NCBI RefSeq assembly: GCF_002443255.2
Contig: NW_019211458.1
Coordinates: 32,263,319 to 32,327,318, forward strand
Direction: 5' to 3'
Length of the DNA stretch: 64,000 nucleotides
Source of the DNA: Varroa destructor
Taxonomy: Eukaryota; Arthropoda; Arachnida; Mesostigmata; Varroidae
Shown: positions 54,793-64,000 of the stretch, one piece after another
Position numbering within the stretch: position 1 is the stretch's first letter
How the letters are laid out: each line of letters begins with the position of its first letter
Notes under the pieces: generated by a model
Databases searched by the model: none
What the model saw: only the letters and a program-made list of their open reading frames with translations
What the model was told of the DNA's origin: nothing
Position numbers and translations under genes: made by a program

Positions 54793-54979
54793 TTTGTCTG
54801 AAATAGATAAACAAATAACTTAGCCGATACTTTACAGAATATTTGTTGTTCTAACAGTCAAGTTAACGAATATGAACAGTAGTTCATAATACCGGCATCT
54901 TTCACGTTCCTCCTGTTTATACGCGTAATAAACCGACCCAACAAAGTCGCCAGTAAACGACGAACACTTATCAAAAATA

Positions 54980-55366
54980 AAGTGTTTCAATTTTCTGTTT
55001 ACAACAGTTCAAAAGAAACACATGTAGCACCCGAGTTTAAACGCGCGCATCTCACGACTTCCGTGGTAGTTGTCCAACGAGACTCGCTCGAAGGTCGGAA
55101 GTGGTAAGGAATTTCAGGTGCCCGACAAGTAAAAATATATTTCCAACAACGAACACACAATATTCATCGATGTCAGTTTGTAAATTCTAAGGCTCTGACA
55201 ACAAACACGTTGAAAAAATTAAACTCGGTAAATTAAAACGATTTGTTAATTTTTCTATGACGAATCTAGCAAGTCGCTCACACTCATGCTATATTTTGTC
55301 ACTGTTTGTCGGATAAATTCCTAAACAAACAATAGCGAATTAATCGAACATCACCCATAAATATCA
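54980..55366. promoter_or_regulatory. Putative bidirectional promoter region of ANKMY2 and a + strand transcript
   Basis: The gap between the first ANKMY2 exon and a head-to-head coding-like exon. The part at about 55030-55100 is locally GC- and CpG-rich in an AT-rich setting. No unambiguous TATA box or initiator was found. Confidence 0.3.
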
Positions 55367-55504
55367 ATGGAGCGCGAGCTCAAGCACTCGAAAAGAGCAA
55401 ACCACACACTGGAATTGTTAGGTGAACGCTGTGAACATACAAGCCTACTGCAACAGTTCGGTGGTGCGCTTTTACTAGACCCACAAAAGAGTGCGCTAGT
55501 GAAG
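55367..55504 (+). CDS. Coding-like first exon of an unidentified gene
   Basis: ATG in a reasonable context opens 46 codons to a GTAAAC donor (AAG|GTAAAC, phase 0). The peptide begins MERELKHSKRANHTLELLG and continues as a Leu/Glu/Gln-rich, probably helical stretch with varied codon use that looks coding. I do not recognise the family and could not identify the next exon with confidence. An overlapping minus-strand ORF looks less coding-like. Its placement head to head with ANKMY2 fits a shared promoter. Confidence 0.33.
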
Positions 55505-57120
55505 GTAAACATGCGTGGAATGACGTGTCCTTCGATAGAAAACCCAAACATGTGCTATGGAGTTTAAAATCCATTTGGCGCGAGCTGTTTTCGAGAGAAT
55601 TCGATCATTCGACGAATGATTAGAGAAGTATAAATGAAAATATTGTATGTATGCCACCGAAGTTCTACTACATTCAACCATTAATTATATATTATTGATA
55701 CGTTGTTCAATCTAATCTGGAGATAAGTCTTATAAGTAAGAAGAACTGCATAACGGATTGTATGATGGTATAATAAATGAAAACAACAAAGTTCTTCTAT
55801 ATGTTCTTGTCCCTTATACATAATGGCCCAATAAGCTATTGTGTACATCATCATTTTCACCCTTTTTTTTAAGTGAAATTGTAGCATCCGAGGTTAAAGA
55901 CTAGGTCTACATATGGAAATGAGGATTTTTGTTTTAAAAAAGTGGATCGAGCCACTTTTTATTTCTTATTATCACGTCACCTCATATTTGGATCTGAACA
56001 GTGAAGAAAATGCTGATATTATTTACGACAAACCTTACTTTTTATTATTTAGTAATAAACATATAATCCGTTTCAATTGCTGAAGTACTTCAAGTCGATC
56101 ATCATCAGGTTGCCAATGGACACCACGCTGGGGTTAATAAATTTCTCAAAACTTTTGATTTGAGATTCCAAACGATGAGAGAAAAACTAAAACTAACGAA
56201 AAACAAATGAATAATTTGGCATTAAGTCGCGAATTCAAAGACGTTCGCAGATTTCTAGTAGATAGCTCCTCTTCTTAGAAATTCCTTTAGACTACTCGAG
56301 TGAATCTAAATTGAAGCATATGTCATCAACGAATAAATAGTTCTGATCAGAAGGAATGAAATCTCTAAATTACAAGCTCTGCCGCAAACCTTCCTTTGCC
56401 TTCTGTTGTCAACGTCCTCAGAATAATTATGAAGGCTAGTAAAAACAAAGATATGTTTATTAGATCATGCGCATTTGCGCTAACCGTTTTATCCCGAAGT
56501 CTCCAAAGTAAATCATCCGCATGCACAAGGTCTTCAATAGGGTTTTCTTTGACAACATCACTGAACCTATGCTAATGATGATCTTGAATTGCTGAGTGCT
56601 TTATTCTAATTACTTTAATATTTACGAGAATACAATGATAAAATAACTAAATATAGAAGCTGAATAAATGCGCTAACCAGATAACTCAGTCATTTAGACG
56701 ACTCAAATGTTGCCAACAATTGTCATAAAGAATGATCTTCTATGCATCAATATTAAATAAAATCTCTTCACTTCGGTAATCACTTTAAGTATCAGAATAT
56801 GAATACTAAAGGTCGTGCTCATCAGCTCTAGATCTTGTCTACTTATTAGCACTGCTGAGAACCACAAACGTTCTGTTGTTACTCTAATATCCATAAATAC
56901 ACTTATGGCATACAAGGAGTATCATACAATATTATATTAACAATAGCTATAAAGTTCTCATTTTACAGCTCTGATCGGACGCATTCACGGGCCGGCTTGG
57001 TTGGGCGAACCATGACTATCGCTCAACATCAAAGCCCAGATCTTTCAGTTTTGATTGTAATGCCTGCACAATCGGCTCACTGTCTATGACCTTCGCCTTA
57101 TTCTGTGTCTGGCTTTTAGG

Positions 57121-57582
57121 TCATTTATCCTTGTCAACTCTGTAGCTTTTATCGGGGCCCTTCTTCTGCTCAGCGTTTCTCTGCCGCTCCCCTTCGCTAG
57201 AACCATCCTCATCTTCACCTTTCAATTTTGCTTCTAAGTTGTTCAAATCCGCCAATTTGGATGGACAATACGAAAGGCGTCGATAAATTGCGATATAAAT
57301 ATGCGAGTCAGGTCGTGAGGAATATAAAGCAGAACGTACGCTGGAATTTGGGCAAAACAGTTAGCAATTAAGTATTATTATATTAGCAGAGAGCATTAGC
57401 TAATTCAAATAAGTAGGTCATCATTGATGCAAATGTTGACCTAAATTCAACGGTTCTATTGAAAAATTGAGTTTTGCTAAGACGGCACAAACGTTAAAAA
57501 TACTAAGCCGATGCGTTCAAAATACATACTTTGCGTAATACTCGGTATACGCCGGTGAGACTAGCCTCTTTGTTTTAAACAT
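57121..57582 (-). CDS. Small two-exon gene, unknown function, with open frame beyond its UGA stop
   Basis: Exon 1 is 57582-57530 (ATG, 17 codons plus 2 nt; donor GTATGT). Exon 2 starts at 57340 after a good branch point and acceptor (TTGCTAACTG...AAATTCCAG), and the phase (2) matches. The product is 90 residues. It starts MFKTKRLVSPAYTEYYA, has an aromatic and basic middle (HIYIAIYRRLSYCPSKLADL), and ends in a charged Glu/Asp/Lys-rich tail. There is no signal peptide or membrane segment. I do not recognise the family. The UGA at 57123-57121 is followed by C, and the same frame then runs 34 codons (to UAG at 57018-57016) ending in a helix-like VQALQSKLKDLGFDVER. A diverged SINE-like copy lies just upstream of exon 1. 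Confidence 0.55.
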
Positions 57583-57671
57583 TGTAACAGGAAGACGTTC
57601 ATTTAACAATTCTAGTCTATTTAAAACTAGCATGTTATGTTCACAACATGCCTTCTCCCTATGTTTCGAAT

Positions 57672-57825
57672 TATAGGTACTGTATTACCGTTAGGCATAC
57701 CATTTAGCGGCTGACTCCCACTACCAAACGAAGGATGTCTGTGCCCGAATTCGAACTTGCACTATAACGTGTCTATAAGATTGCCAGGCAAATTTGTTGT
57801 GATATAATCAATCATGCGTACATAA
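57672..57825 (-). repeat. tRNA-derived SINE-like copy 2
   Basis: On the minus strand, TTTGCCTGGCAATCTTA, AAGTTCGAATTCGGG and GGGAGTCAGCCG occur in the same order and spacing as in the copy at 53.4 kb. Its 3' part is shorter or more diverged. Confidence 0.5.
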
Positions 57826-57937
57826 TCATGTCCTAACTTAGACTTAATACAATTAGGCACAGGTTGACGTACTCTCTAGATCGTAAGGTTTTAAGTTATC
57901 CCCCAGAGATCGAGATTCGATTTGAAGGGGGTAACTC

Positions 57938-58264
57938 TTAGTCACGTTGCTTTCGCCTTTTATCGACGGGTGGTACGAAGCTTGCAATCTCCAACAGCTC
58001 ATCTTCGGTAAGATGGTTAATCGGTACTTTCATGATATTTCTCAGCGCTGGAGTCGTACGCGACCTGCGCAATGCTCGAAGTTGGAGAAGCAATTCTCTT
58101 AGGTCGTTCTCAGGTAAACTATTCAAATGGCGGAAAAAACTTTTAATTCTTACCGCACGCTCCGACTCATCCAGGACATTGGCTTTCCCCGCTGGTGGTG
58201 CGTTCAGAGGGGCAGTTAGTGCAGTGACGGCCACCACTGTTGGGAATACAGATAGCCAATTCAT
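57938..58264 (-). CDS. Putative small secreted protein, 108 residues
   Basis: A single uninterrupted ORF with an ATG and an in-frame TAA eight codons upstream. The N-terminus MNWLSVFPTVVAVTALTAP is a plausible signal peptide with cleavage near Ala-22. The mature part is helical and charged (LPENDLRELLLQLRALRR; HLTEDELLEIASFVPP), and the C-terminus is basic (VDKRRKQRD) with possible dibasic processing sites. It has no cysteine after the signal peptide. It could be a peptide-hormone or secreted effector precursor, but no family is recognised. An internal GTAAGA (about 58154) could act as a donor, though the unspliced frame looks coding throughout. Confidence 0.45.
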   Translation of the reverse strand: MNWLSVFPTVVAVTALTAPLNAPPAGKANVLDESERAVRIKSFFRHLNSLPENDLRELLLQLRALRRSRTTPALRNIMKVPINHLTEDELLEIASFVPPVDKRRKQRD

Positions 58265-58496
58265 TCCTTCTTTTGGAGTGCTTTTTTAGACAAGTTTAGA
58301 TTTTGGGAAGAGTAGGATTATACCAATTTTGCTAATAAAGATTCTGTTCGGCAGGATGTAATACTGCTAGTTGACAACGAATATTTTCTATCGGAAGACG
58401 ACTAGTTTCTGTTCGGTACACTCTACAAAAGCAGACGAGCACTTGTGCATTTTATTAGTAAGAACCGAAATCAGACAAGCATCACTCGTTGACGTG

Positions 58497-58612
58497 TCAG
58501 TGCGACATTGAAATACCGATGGACGCTACCGCTTGTGCATATATTTGGTAAGATAGGGCATATGGCTACGCAAAACTCTGGCTTAGGTTGTCTTGCCTGC
58601 ATTGACAAATGT
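58497..58612 (+). other. Possible first exon of a + strand transcript
   Basis: A TCAGT initiator-like element at about 58498 is followed by ATG codons (58521 and 58562) and two donor-like sites (TTG|GTAAGA at about 58550, AAT|GTAAGA at about 58613). The frame from 58562 begins MATQNSGLGCLACIDK. It would share a short intergenic region with the secreted-protein ORF on the other strand. No downstream exon was found. Confidence 0.22.
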
Positions 58613-60476
58613 AAGAATTTCTTGCTGACAGTTGTCTTTTTTAAATCCTACCACACGCCTATCTTTAGAGCGCTAAGAAAGCGCCCCCATCTTGTATACT
58701 ACACATATCTGTATGATTAGAGTCGACAGATATACATATGAGGATACAGATTAATGAGATGAGAATACAGAGGAAACAGCTGTCGCTGAAAGCGATCATA
58801 ATGTATGAAAAGCTTGTCCTGTCTCTAAATTTAATATACGAACGTAATTGGCATATAGATATAATAACACAAGCCGAAGGTGATTTTCAGAGCCAATTTT
58901 GCTGTTATTTCTAATGGCAGTTTCCTTGTAACACATTGGCACAGTTTAGAGGTAACCAAACACACATCTGTGCAGCAGAACGTTCGGAAAAAAGTAAGCA
59001 AAAGATAAAACCAATAAAAATCATAGGCCATTTTGTACTTAGGATGAGGTAATTGTGTGTTTTACTACCAAAATAGTTTCCAAAATATGTATTGCAACCT
59101 GCGCATCGTTGCTACCAGCTTTTAAATTAACTTAGAGCTCTTTATGATCCAGATGGAGCGTTACACTTTTTTCATATTCCGAAAGTTTTACAGAGGAAGC
59201 ATCCTGTTCCTAAGTAGTGTGGTAATATATAGTGATAAGCCAAGTTTGCTAAGTTTACCGAGTTCAAATCTCTCTAAAAACGAATTGTAACGCACGTACT
59301 TGTTTCATACATATCTTACATTCTAGAGATAGTAAGGAAACATTTTCGGTTTATTTTTAATTCAACTAGTAGTAGTCACCAAAGGAAACATGATGCTTTG
59401 TAAAATTAAAGAATTTAAGTATTTAGGATAGGCGAGGAAGAAGATGATACCAGATGGCGTTTCCCGGGCTGGAATTTGTGCATTGGTTGCAATGATTTGA
59501 ATAGTAACGGCTGATGTCAAACGCTCTGCCGGCCTAAACCTAATCCGAGAAGATGTTAGAAGTTTTTTTAGTAAACTTTTGTCGATATCGATTCCGTTGT
59601 GTAATAATTATGCGTTTGCTGATTTAAAGTATAATCTAGATTCGTACAATAATTACCATCCATTAGTTCAATAAGTTGTGCATCCACTTTTGACAGTATT
59701 AACAATTTTATACCGCCTCGTCTTCTATACTTCAACGACAAGATTCTCAACCGAGTGCTCATTAGGTAACGAAATCTAGATGTATTGTCATGAAGACGTC
59801 TGAATCGCAAAGCCAGACGCTCAACAACACAGCCTCTGCTTAAATTTATCACAAACTAATGCGCAAATAAAAGCTGTCTTGATTTGTCGCTACTGTGAAT
59901 CTAATTAAAATTATGAGTAGATTCCTTTTAATTATTGCTTTGCATAAACTTCGACCTTAGCAGGATCTAGTTTACCTGCAACTGTGAACAACAGAACTTG
60001 AACTGAGAACCTTGTTTTGACAGCGATAGAAAAAGTCAACGTAAAAGGCTTCTTTTTACAGGTAACAAATATTATAGAAAAAAGAAAAGACAATCAAATT
60101 GTAAAACATGCATTACAAGCAGAAACTTACATACGTAATTAGATGGTCCTGGATTAGATAAAAATTGTCTACGTGGCCTGTACCAGCCCTACCGATTAAA
60201 GACAACATAATCAAGTTTAAATAGTATTTTTATACTATATACATTGTTTGTAGATACAATATGTGAATTTCATAAATCGCATTACTTGTAATTAAGTGCA
60301 AAGTATCACGTGTCCCCTTGCGTTCGTTACGGAACCATTTCGGAGGTTTGTCGAGTATAGCAAACTTCAACAGTTTCGTCAGCCTTTCGTTGCTTGCTTT
60401 ACAATATTGCCCAAGAGAAGATCGTTGTGTGTGGAAGAGATGTGGCAGTTGTTCCGAAATTACTTCAGTGGTCGGC
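58613..60476. other. Region without a recognised gene 3' of SRA1
   Basis: A minus-strand frame at 59852-59650, very Arg/Leu-rich, is flanked by acceptor-like AAGCAG and donor-like GATG|GTAATT sites but cannot be tied to a gene. Otherwise nothing is seen. Confidence 0.4.
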
Positions 60477-62613
60477 TTATTTACGAATATTTTGAGCTTG
60501 ACACTCTAAAATGACGTGTTTCACACCAACAATCCACTGCGAGACCTAAAATAGAACGTATATCATTAGGCAGTTGCAAGTGGGTCCAAAGACTATTTTT
60601 TTTTCGTACGATTTACGGGAAACAAACATATTTACGATATGTGGACTGAAATATGGTCAGATCCAAGCTTGGCCACTCACTTCTTGTTTTTTTTTGCAAG
60701 TAAAATGGAAAAGTAAAAACATACGCGTATACAAACATGGGTGATACTTATTCGTAAGAAATAAATTAAAAATCCTGTACAATTAGTATAACCAAAATGG
60801 CTACAAACGACGTCGGTTGTTAAACATGTACATACAAACGTGTTAAAAAATACGATGTACCTCACAAGATGAGTCACGGATAAGTGAGACTTGAAGTCGG
60901 GCGGCTTCGTTGAAATCACATTCAGAAATACCTGAGGAAACAGAATTAATTTGAATAGTATTTAAAATTTTATAACATGTACATTACATAGATAATGTTT
61001 AGCAGCAATGTTAATAAGTTTTTACTTGTCAACATCTTAAAACCTAAAATGATATGTTATCTTGTCGCGTTTTTTCACCCCTTTGAAGCCATCTACCTGC
61101 TGACGCGGGAGTGAGGAACATCTACAACGTCCGCTCTCGATGTGTTTTTGTCTCCATTTTTATTTATTTAGCCTAGTTTATAAAAAAATTGCATTGAAAA
61201 ATGCTAGTCTTACACAAGCACTCAAACTGACGAAAATAGCAAAATATCATGGGAACGTACGCCACCCCATCAAATTTACCTCGCGCTAGAAGGTACATCC
61301 TCTTCCGGGTAGTGTCGGATAACTTTCCCTGCATCCATTGGCTACGCATCACGTCCAGACGTCGTTTGATGTCTTCTAATTTCCGTTCACTAACATTTGG
61401 CTGTATTTGCTTAAGCATTTCTGTAAGATTACAGAATGTCAAACATTAGGTGGCTCGGTACAATCGGTAAGGTTCAACGTCAGCATAAAATGAAGTTTCA
61501 AATAAAACCTAAGACTGCTGTTGGCATATATTTGACTTGCGTTTCCACAGGTTATCGTTAATGCCTTGAGATCTACTTAAGGACCATCGTTTGAGTACGA
61601 TCACTAGTCGCGTATGAAATCGCGATGTGTTACTTAAACCCCTTAAGGCTTTTATGGCTGAAAACAGAGTTTGGTGGAAAAATTTGCTCCAAACTGAATA
61701 CCACTATCTATTCAACAATATATTCCTTTATTTTTCCACGAACAGAATCAACGAATATGATTATAGACTTACTGCTGATATTTGTATCTATTTGAGACAA
61801 CATCTCGGTTGAATCGATATTTGGCACTTTGCTAATGTCGATTTTTCCATCAATTTGACTGGGCGGACTTTGACATGGAATTGTTGCGCTAGGTCTGTAA
61901 AAGTCCGGCGGAGTAAATACTTACAAGACAAACAAAACGTTAGATCACGTGATATCAATACAAAGAGGAGCACAAACTTGCTGCATGGGCACTGTCACAC
62001 ATGTTGACTTCGTATAAACTATTGTACAATAGAGACCTATTTAATGAAATATGCAACTTATAGTCAGTACTCGAATATTATTCTTTCTAATAATAGAAAC
62101 TATGGATATGCTTTACTACCAGCCTAATCGCATATTTGTTCTGTAAGCTAACACTTAATGATGTTAGAATTACTATACTCTTATTTATTATTATATTAAC
62201 AAATTACATACAAAACATGATATGCGCCATAACAACATGAGTCAAACCCAGTACAAAAACAAATTAATATTACTCATAGTAGCATCTTTCAATTATTGCA
62301 TTATCGCACCATTAATACTTGATGACGGAAGTGAACCATTTTGATCAGGAGGGAATCCGGGCAACGGGATTGGTTCGGTTACCCCTGTCGATCGACTAGG
62401 AGACGTCGAAGGAGGCTTTGGGGTCATGCCAGGTGGAAGGTAAGGTACGCGTTTGTTCAGCTGGGTTCGGGGCCGACTTGAAGCCCCGGCGCTATTAGTT
62501 GCATACCCGAACTGAGGAGGATCATTCCATGCCCGCTCATGGTTACCTGTGATAGGAATGGAATAAGTGTTTTTAGGGAAAAGCTGCACACTGTCGTTTG
62601 ATTTCGTTGCCAT
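60477..62613 (-). CDS. SRA1: Steroid receptor RNA activator protein (SRA1), 5 exons
   Basis: Transcript-order exons: 62613-62327, 61894-61773, 61420-61280, 60931-60861, 60545-60477 (TAA). About 229 residues against 236 in human. The N-terminal signature GNHERAWNDPPQFGY is diagnostic, followed by the Lys-Arg-Val step (TQLNKRVPYLPPG) and a Pro/Ser-rich linker. The C-terminal helical SRA1 domain is complete: ERKLEDIKRRLDVMRSQW, MQGKLSDTTRKRMYLLAR, EAARLQVSLIRDSSCE, VSQWIVGVKHVILE. In vertebrates the locus makes both a coactivator RNA and this protein. The first intron's donor is uncertain: only a weak CC|GTCATC keeps the frame with the strong acceptor at 61894. I start at the ATG at 62613; the acceptor-like TCCTATCACAG just before the GNHERAW block means a short upstream exon is an alternative. 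Confidence 0.88.
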
Positions 62614-64000
62614 TTTCTCGGAAACCAAAAGTAAACCTTCGAAAGCATACGTAGTGCCCTCTCCGGTATAGATACTTTTTCCTTTTAAACCAGATTAATC
62701 AATAATCTGCGTCATTTGTTATGATAAAGGTGATTTTGAGTTGGATCAATAGTTCGCTGCTGCACTAATAACTAGAATCTAATCGTCAATGGCAGCCTAA
62801 TATTGCATAACCAGCATGAACCAATTATATCTGCGTAGTAGTTACAGGCTCATTCAGTTCAGATGCACATATCAAACAAGAGACTGCACCATAGATAATC
62901 CATGCCGCTTACAGATACAACAGAATCATAGCCACATCTCATACTCTTATTATCACTGCGTTTCTGTTAATGATATAAATAAACAGTATATCACTTGGAT
63001 AGAATTAGTTCGTTATGTCGTGCTTATAGTTCCGCTATTTCCAGTTATAGGCGAATCAGAAAGATTTTCATTAATTACATAGTGATAAGATGGATTTTGA
63101 ATATGTAACAGGCCCATCTCTGTCGACAACATAGAGTTAGTATTGATAAAAAAAGCGCTCCAGAATTTATTAGCTATCTCGATTTCTTTTCGAACTTCCT
63201 TCGTTTCTGGAACGATGAACAGCGTTGAACAAAAGACATCATATTCTACTACCAGGACTCGAACTATTACCGTTTGTTGCACCATTTATATATATATATA
63301 TATATATATGTAAACGTTCGACTTCCCTTCATAAGAATAAAAGATATAACATTTGGAAGTATATACGAAATTTGCGAGAGTAAAGCAATGCTCTATACCA
63401 CTAACTTATATATGGAACCTAGCAGGAGTTTAGGAATAAATGCATGGTAAAAACGTATGTAACAGAACAAATAATATCTAATTACTACAAGTTAACTATA
63501 AGTGATAAAATTCTAATCTATCTAATGTAACAGTTACTTAAACAAAAGGGTTTTTTAGTTCAGCATCTTATTCTTCTACACTGAGATATTTTCTGGCAGC
63601 AAATACTACAGAGCACTGTTTCGAGAGCGAAGGTAACTTACAAAAGAGATTTGACGACATAATGACCTTGATGTTTAAAGTAGGTGAGGGCTGACCGCGC
63701 AGTCGATATATTTTAAACGGTTATTATTATATAGAGAAAATTAACTTTAAATATCGCCGTAAGAATAGATACCGTAATAATACCAATAAAATTTTACAAC
63801 AATATTTTTAATAACTAATTCGTAACTAAAGTTTATTATACGTTTCTCTGTTCCGTTAAAATCTTTAAGCGAATTAGTGACATACTGAAATCCAGTCATT
63901 TGGAGTTAAACACAGCGCCTCATCTGTTAGATCTGTTTGACCCCAATAGAACCATTATAAGCATCCACCTTGCTGGAACAATAAATGTATAAACAAATAT
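62614..64000. other. SRA1 upstream region
   Basis: Should contain the SRA1 promoter and 5' UTR. An (AT)n tract is at about 63287. No coding exon recognised. Confidence 0.5.

Noticed and set aside
60296..60514. + strand ORFs
   Set aside because: Overlap in antisense the last exon of SRA1, which is well supported.

Overview
The window is animal nuclear DNA, AT-rich and intron-rich, with small exons (about 50-290 bp), canonical GT..AG introns from under 100 bp to more than 8 kb, AT microsatellites, and one 100-N assembly gap (8620-8719). An arthropod is the best guess. The gene set is metazoan, the introns and composition fit a mite or similar arthropod, and there is a short interstitial (TTAGG)3 tract. 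The species cannot be fixed from the sequence alone.

Layout. 1-20.9 kb holds no gene I can name, but it has two phase-compatible candidate first exons (near 3.4 kb and 10.6 kb) for the large gene that follows. 20.9-41.4 kb (+) is a complete M13 (neprilysin/endothelin-converting-enzyme type) zinc metallopeptidase: 15 exons encoding about 775 residues, a single-pass type II membrane protein with all catalytic motifs intact. One of its introns (36.7-39.4 kb) contains a decayed Tc1-like transposase on the minus strand. 41.4-49.1 kb is intergenic. 49.1-50.4 kb (+) is MIC13/QIL1, a subunit of the mitochondrial MICOS complex. It converges tail to tail with ANKMY2 (50.9-54.8 kb, -), an ankyrin-MYND protein. 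55.0-58.6 kb is a dense area of small genes: a coding-like + strand exon facing ANKMY2 head to head, a two-exon gene on - with an unusual in-frame UGA, and a small secreted-protein ORF on -. 60.5-62.6 kb (-) is SRA1, with five exons. The rest, to 64 kb, is non-coding as far as I can see.

The genes are unrelated housekeeping or cell-surface genes, not a co-regulated cluster. Repeats: at least five diverged copies of one tRNA-derived SINE-like family (about 12.0, 22.0, 28.5, 53.5 and 57.7 kb), a perfect 60-bp palindrome at 17.85 kb, and several AT-rich cruciform-capable repeats. The most unusual coding observation is the small gene at 57.0-57.6 kb. After a UGA followed by C its reading frame stays open, with coding-like codons, for 34 more codons, so it is a candidate for stop-codon readthrough or a recently broken gene.
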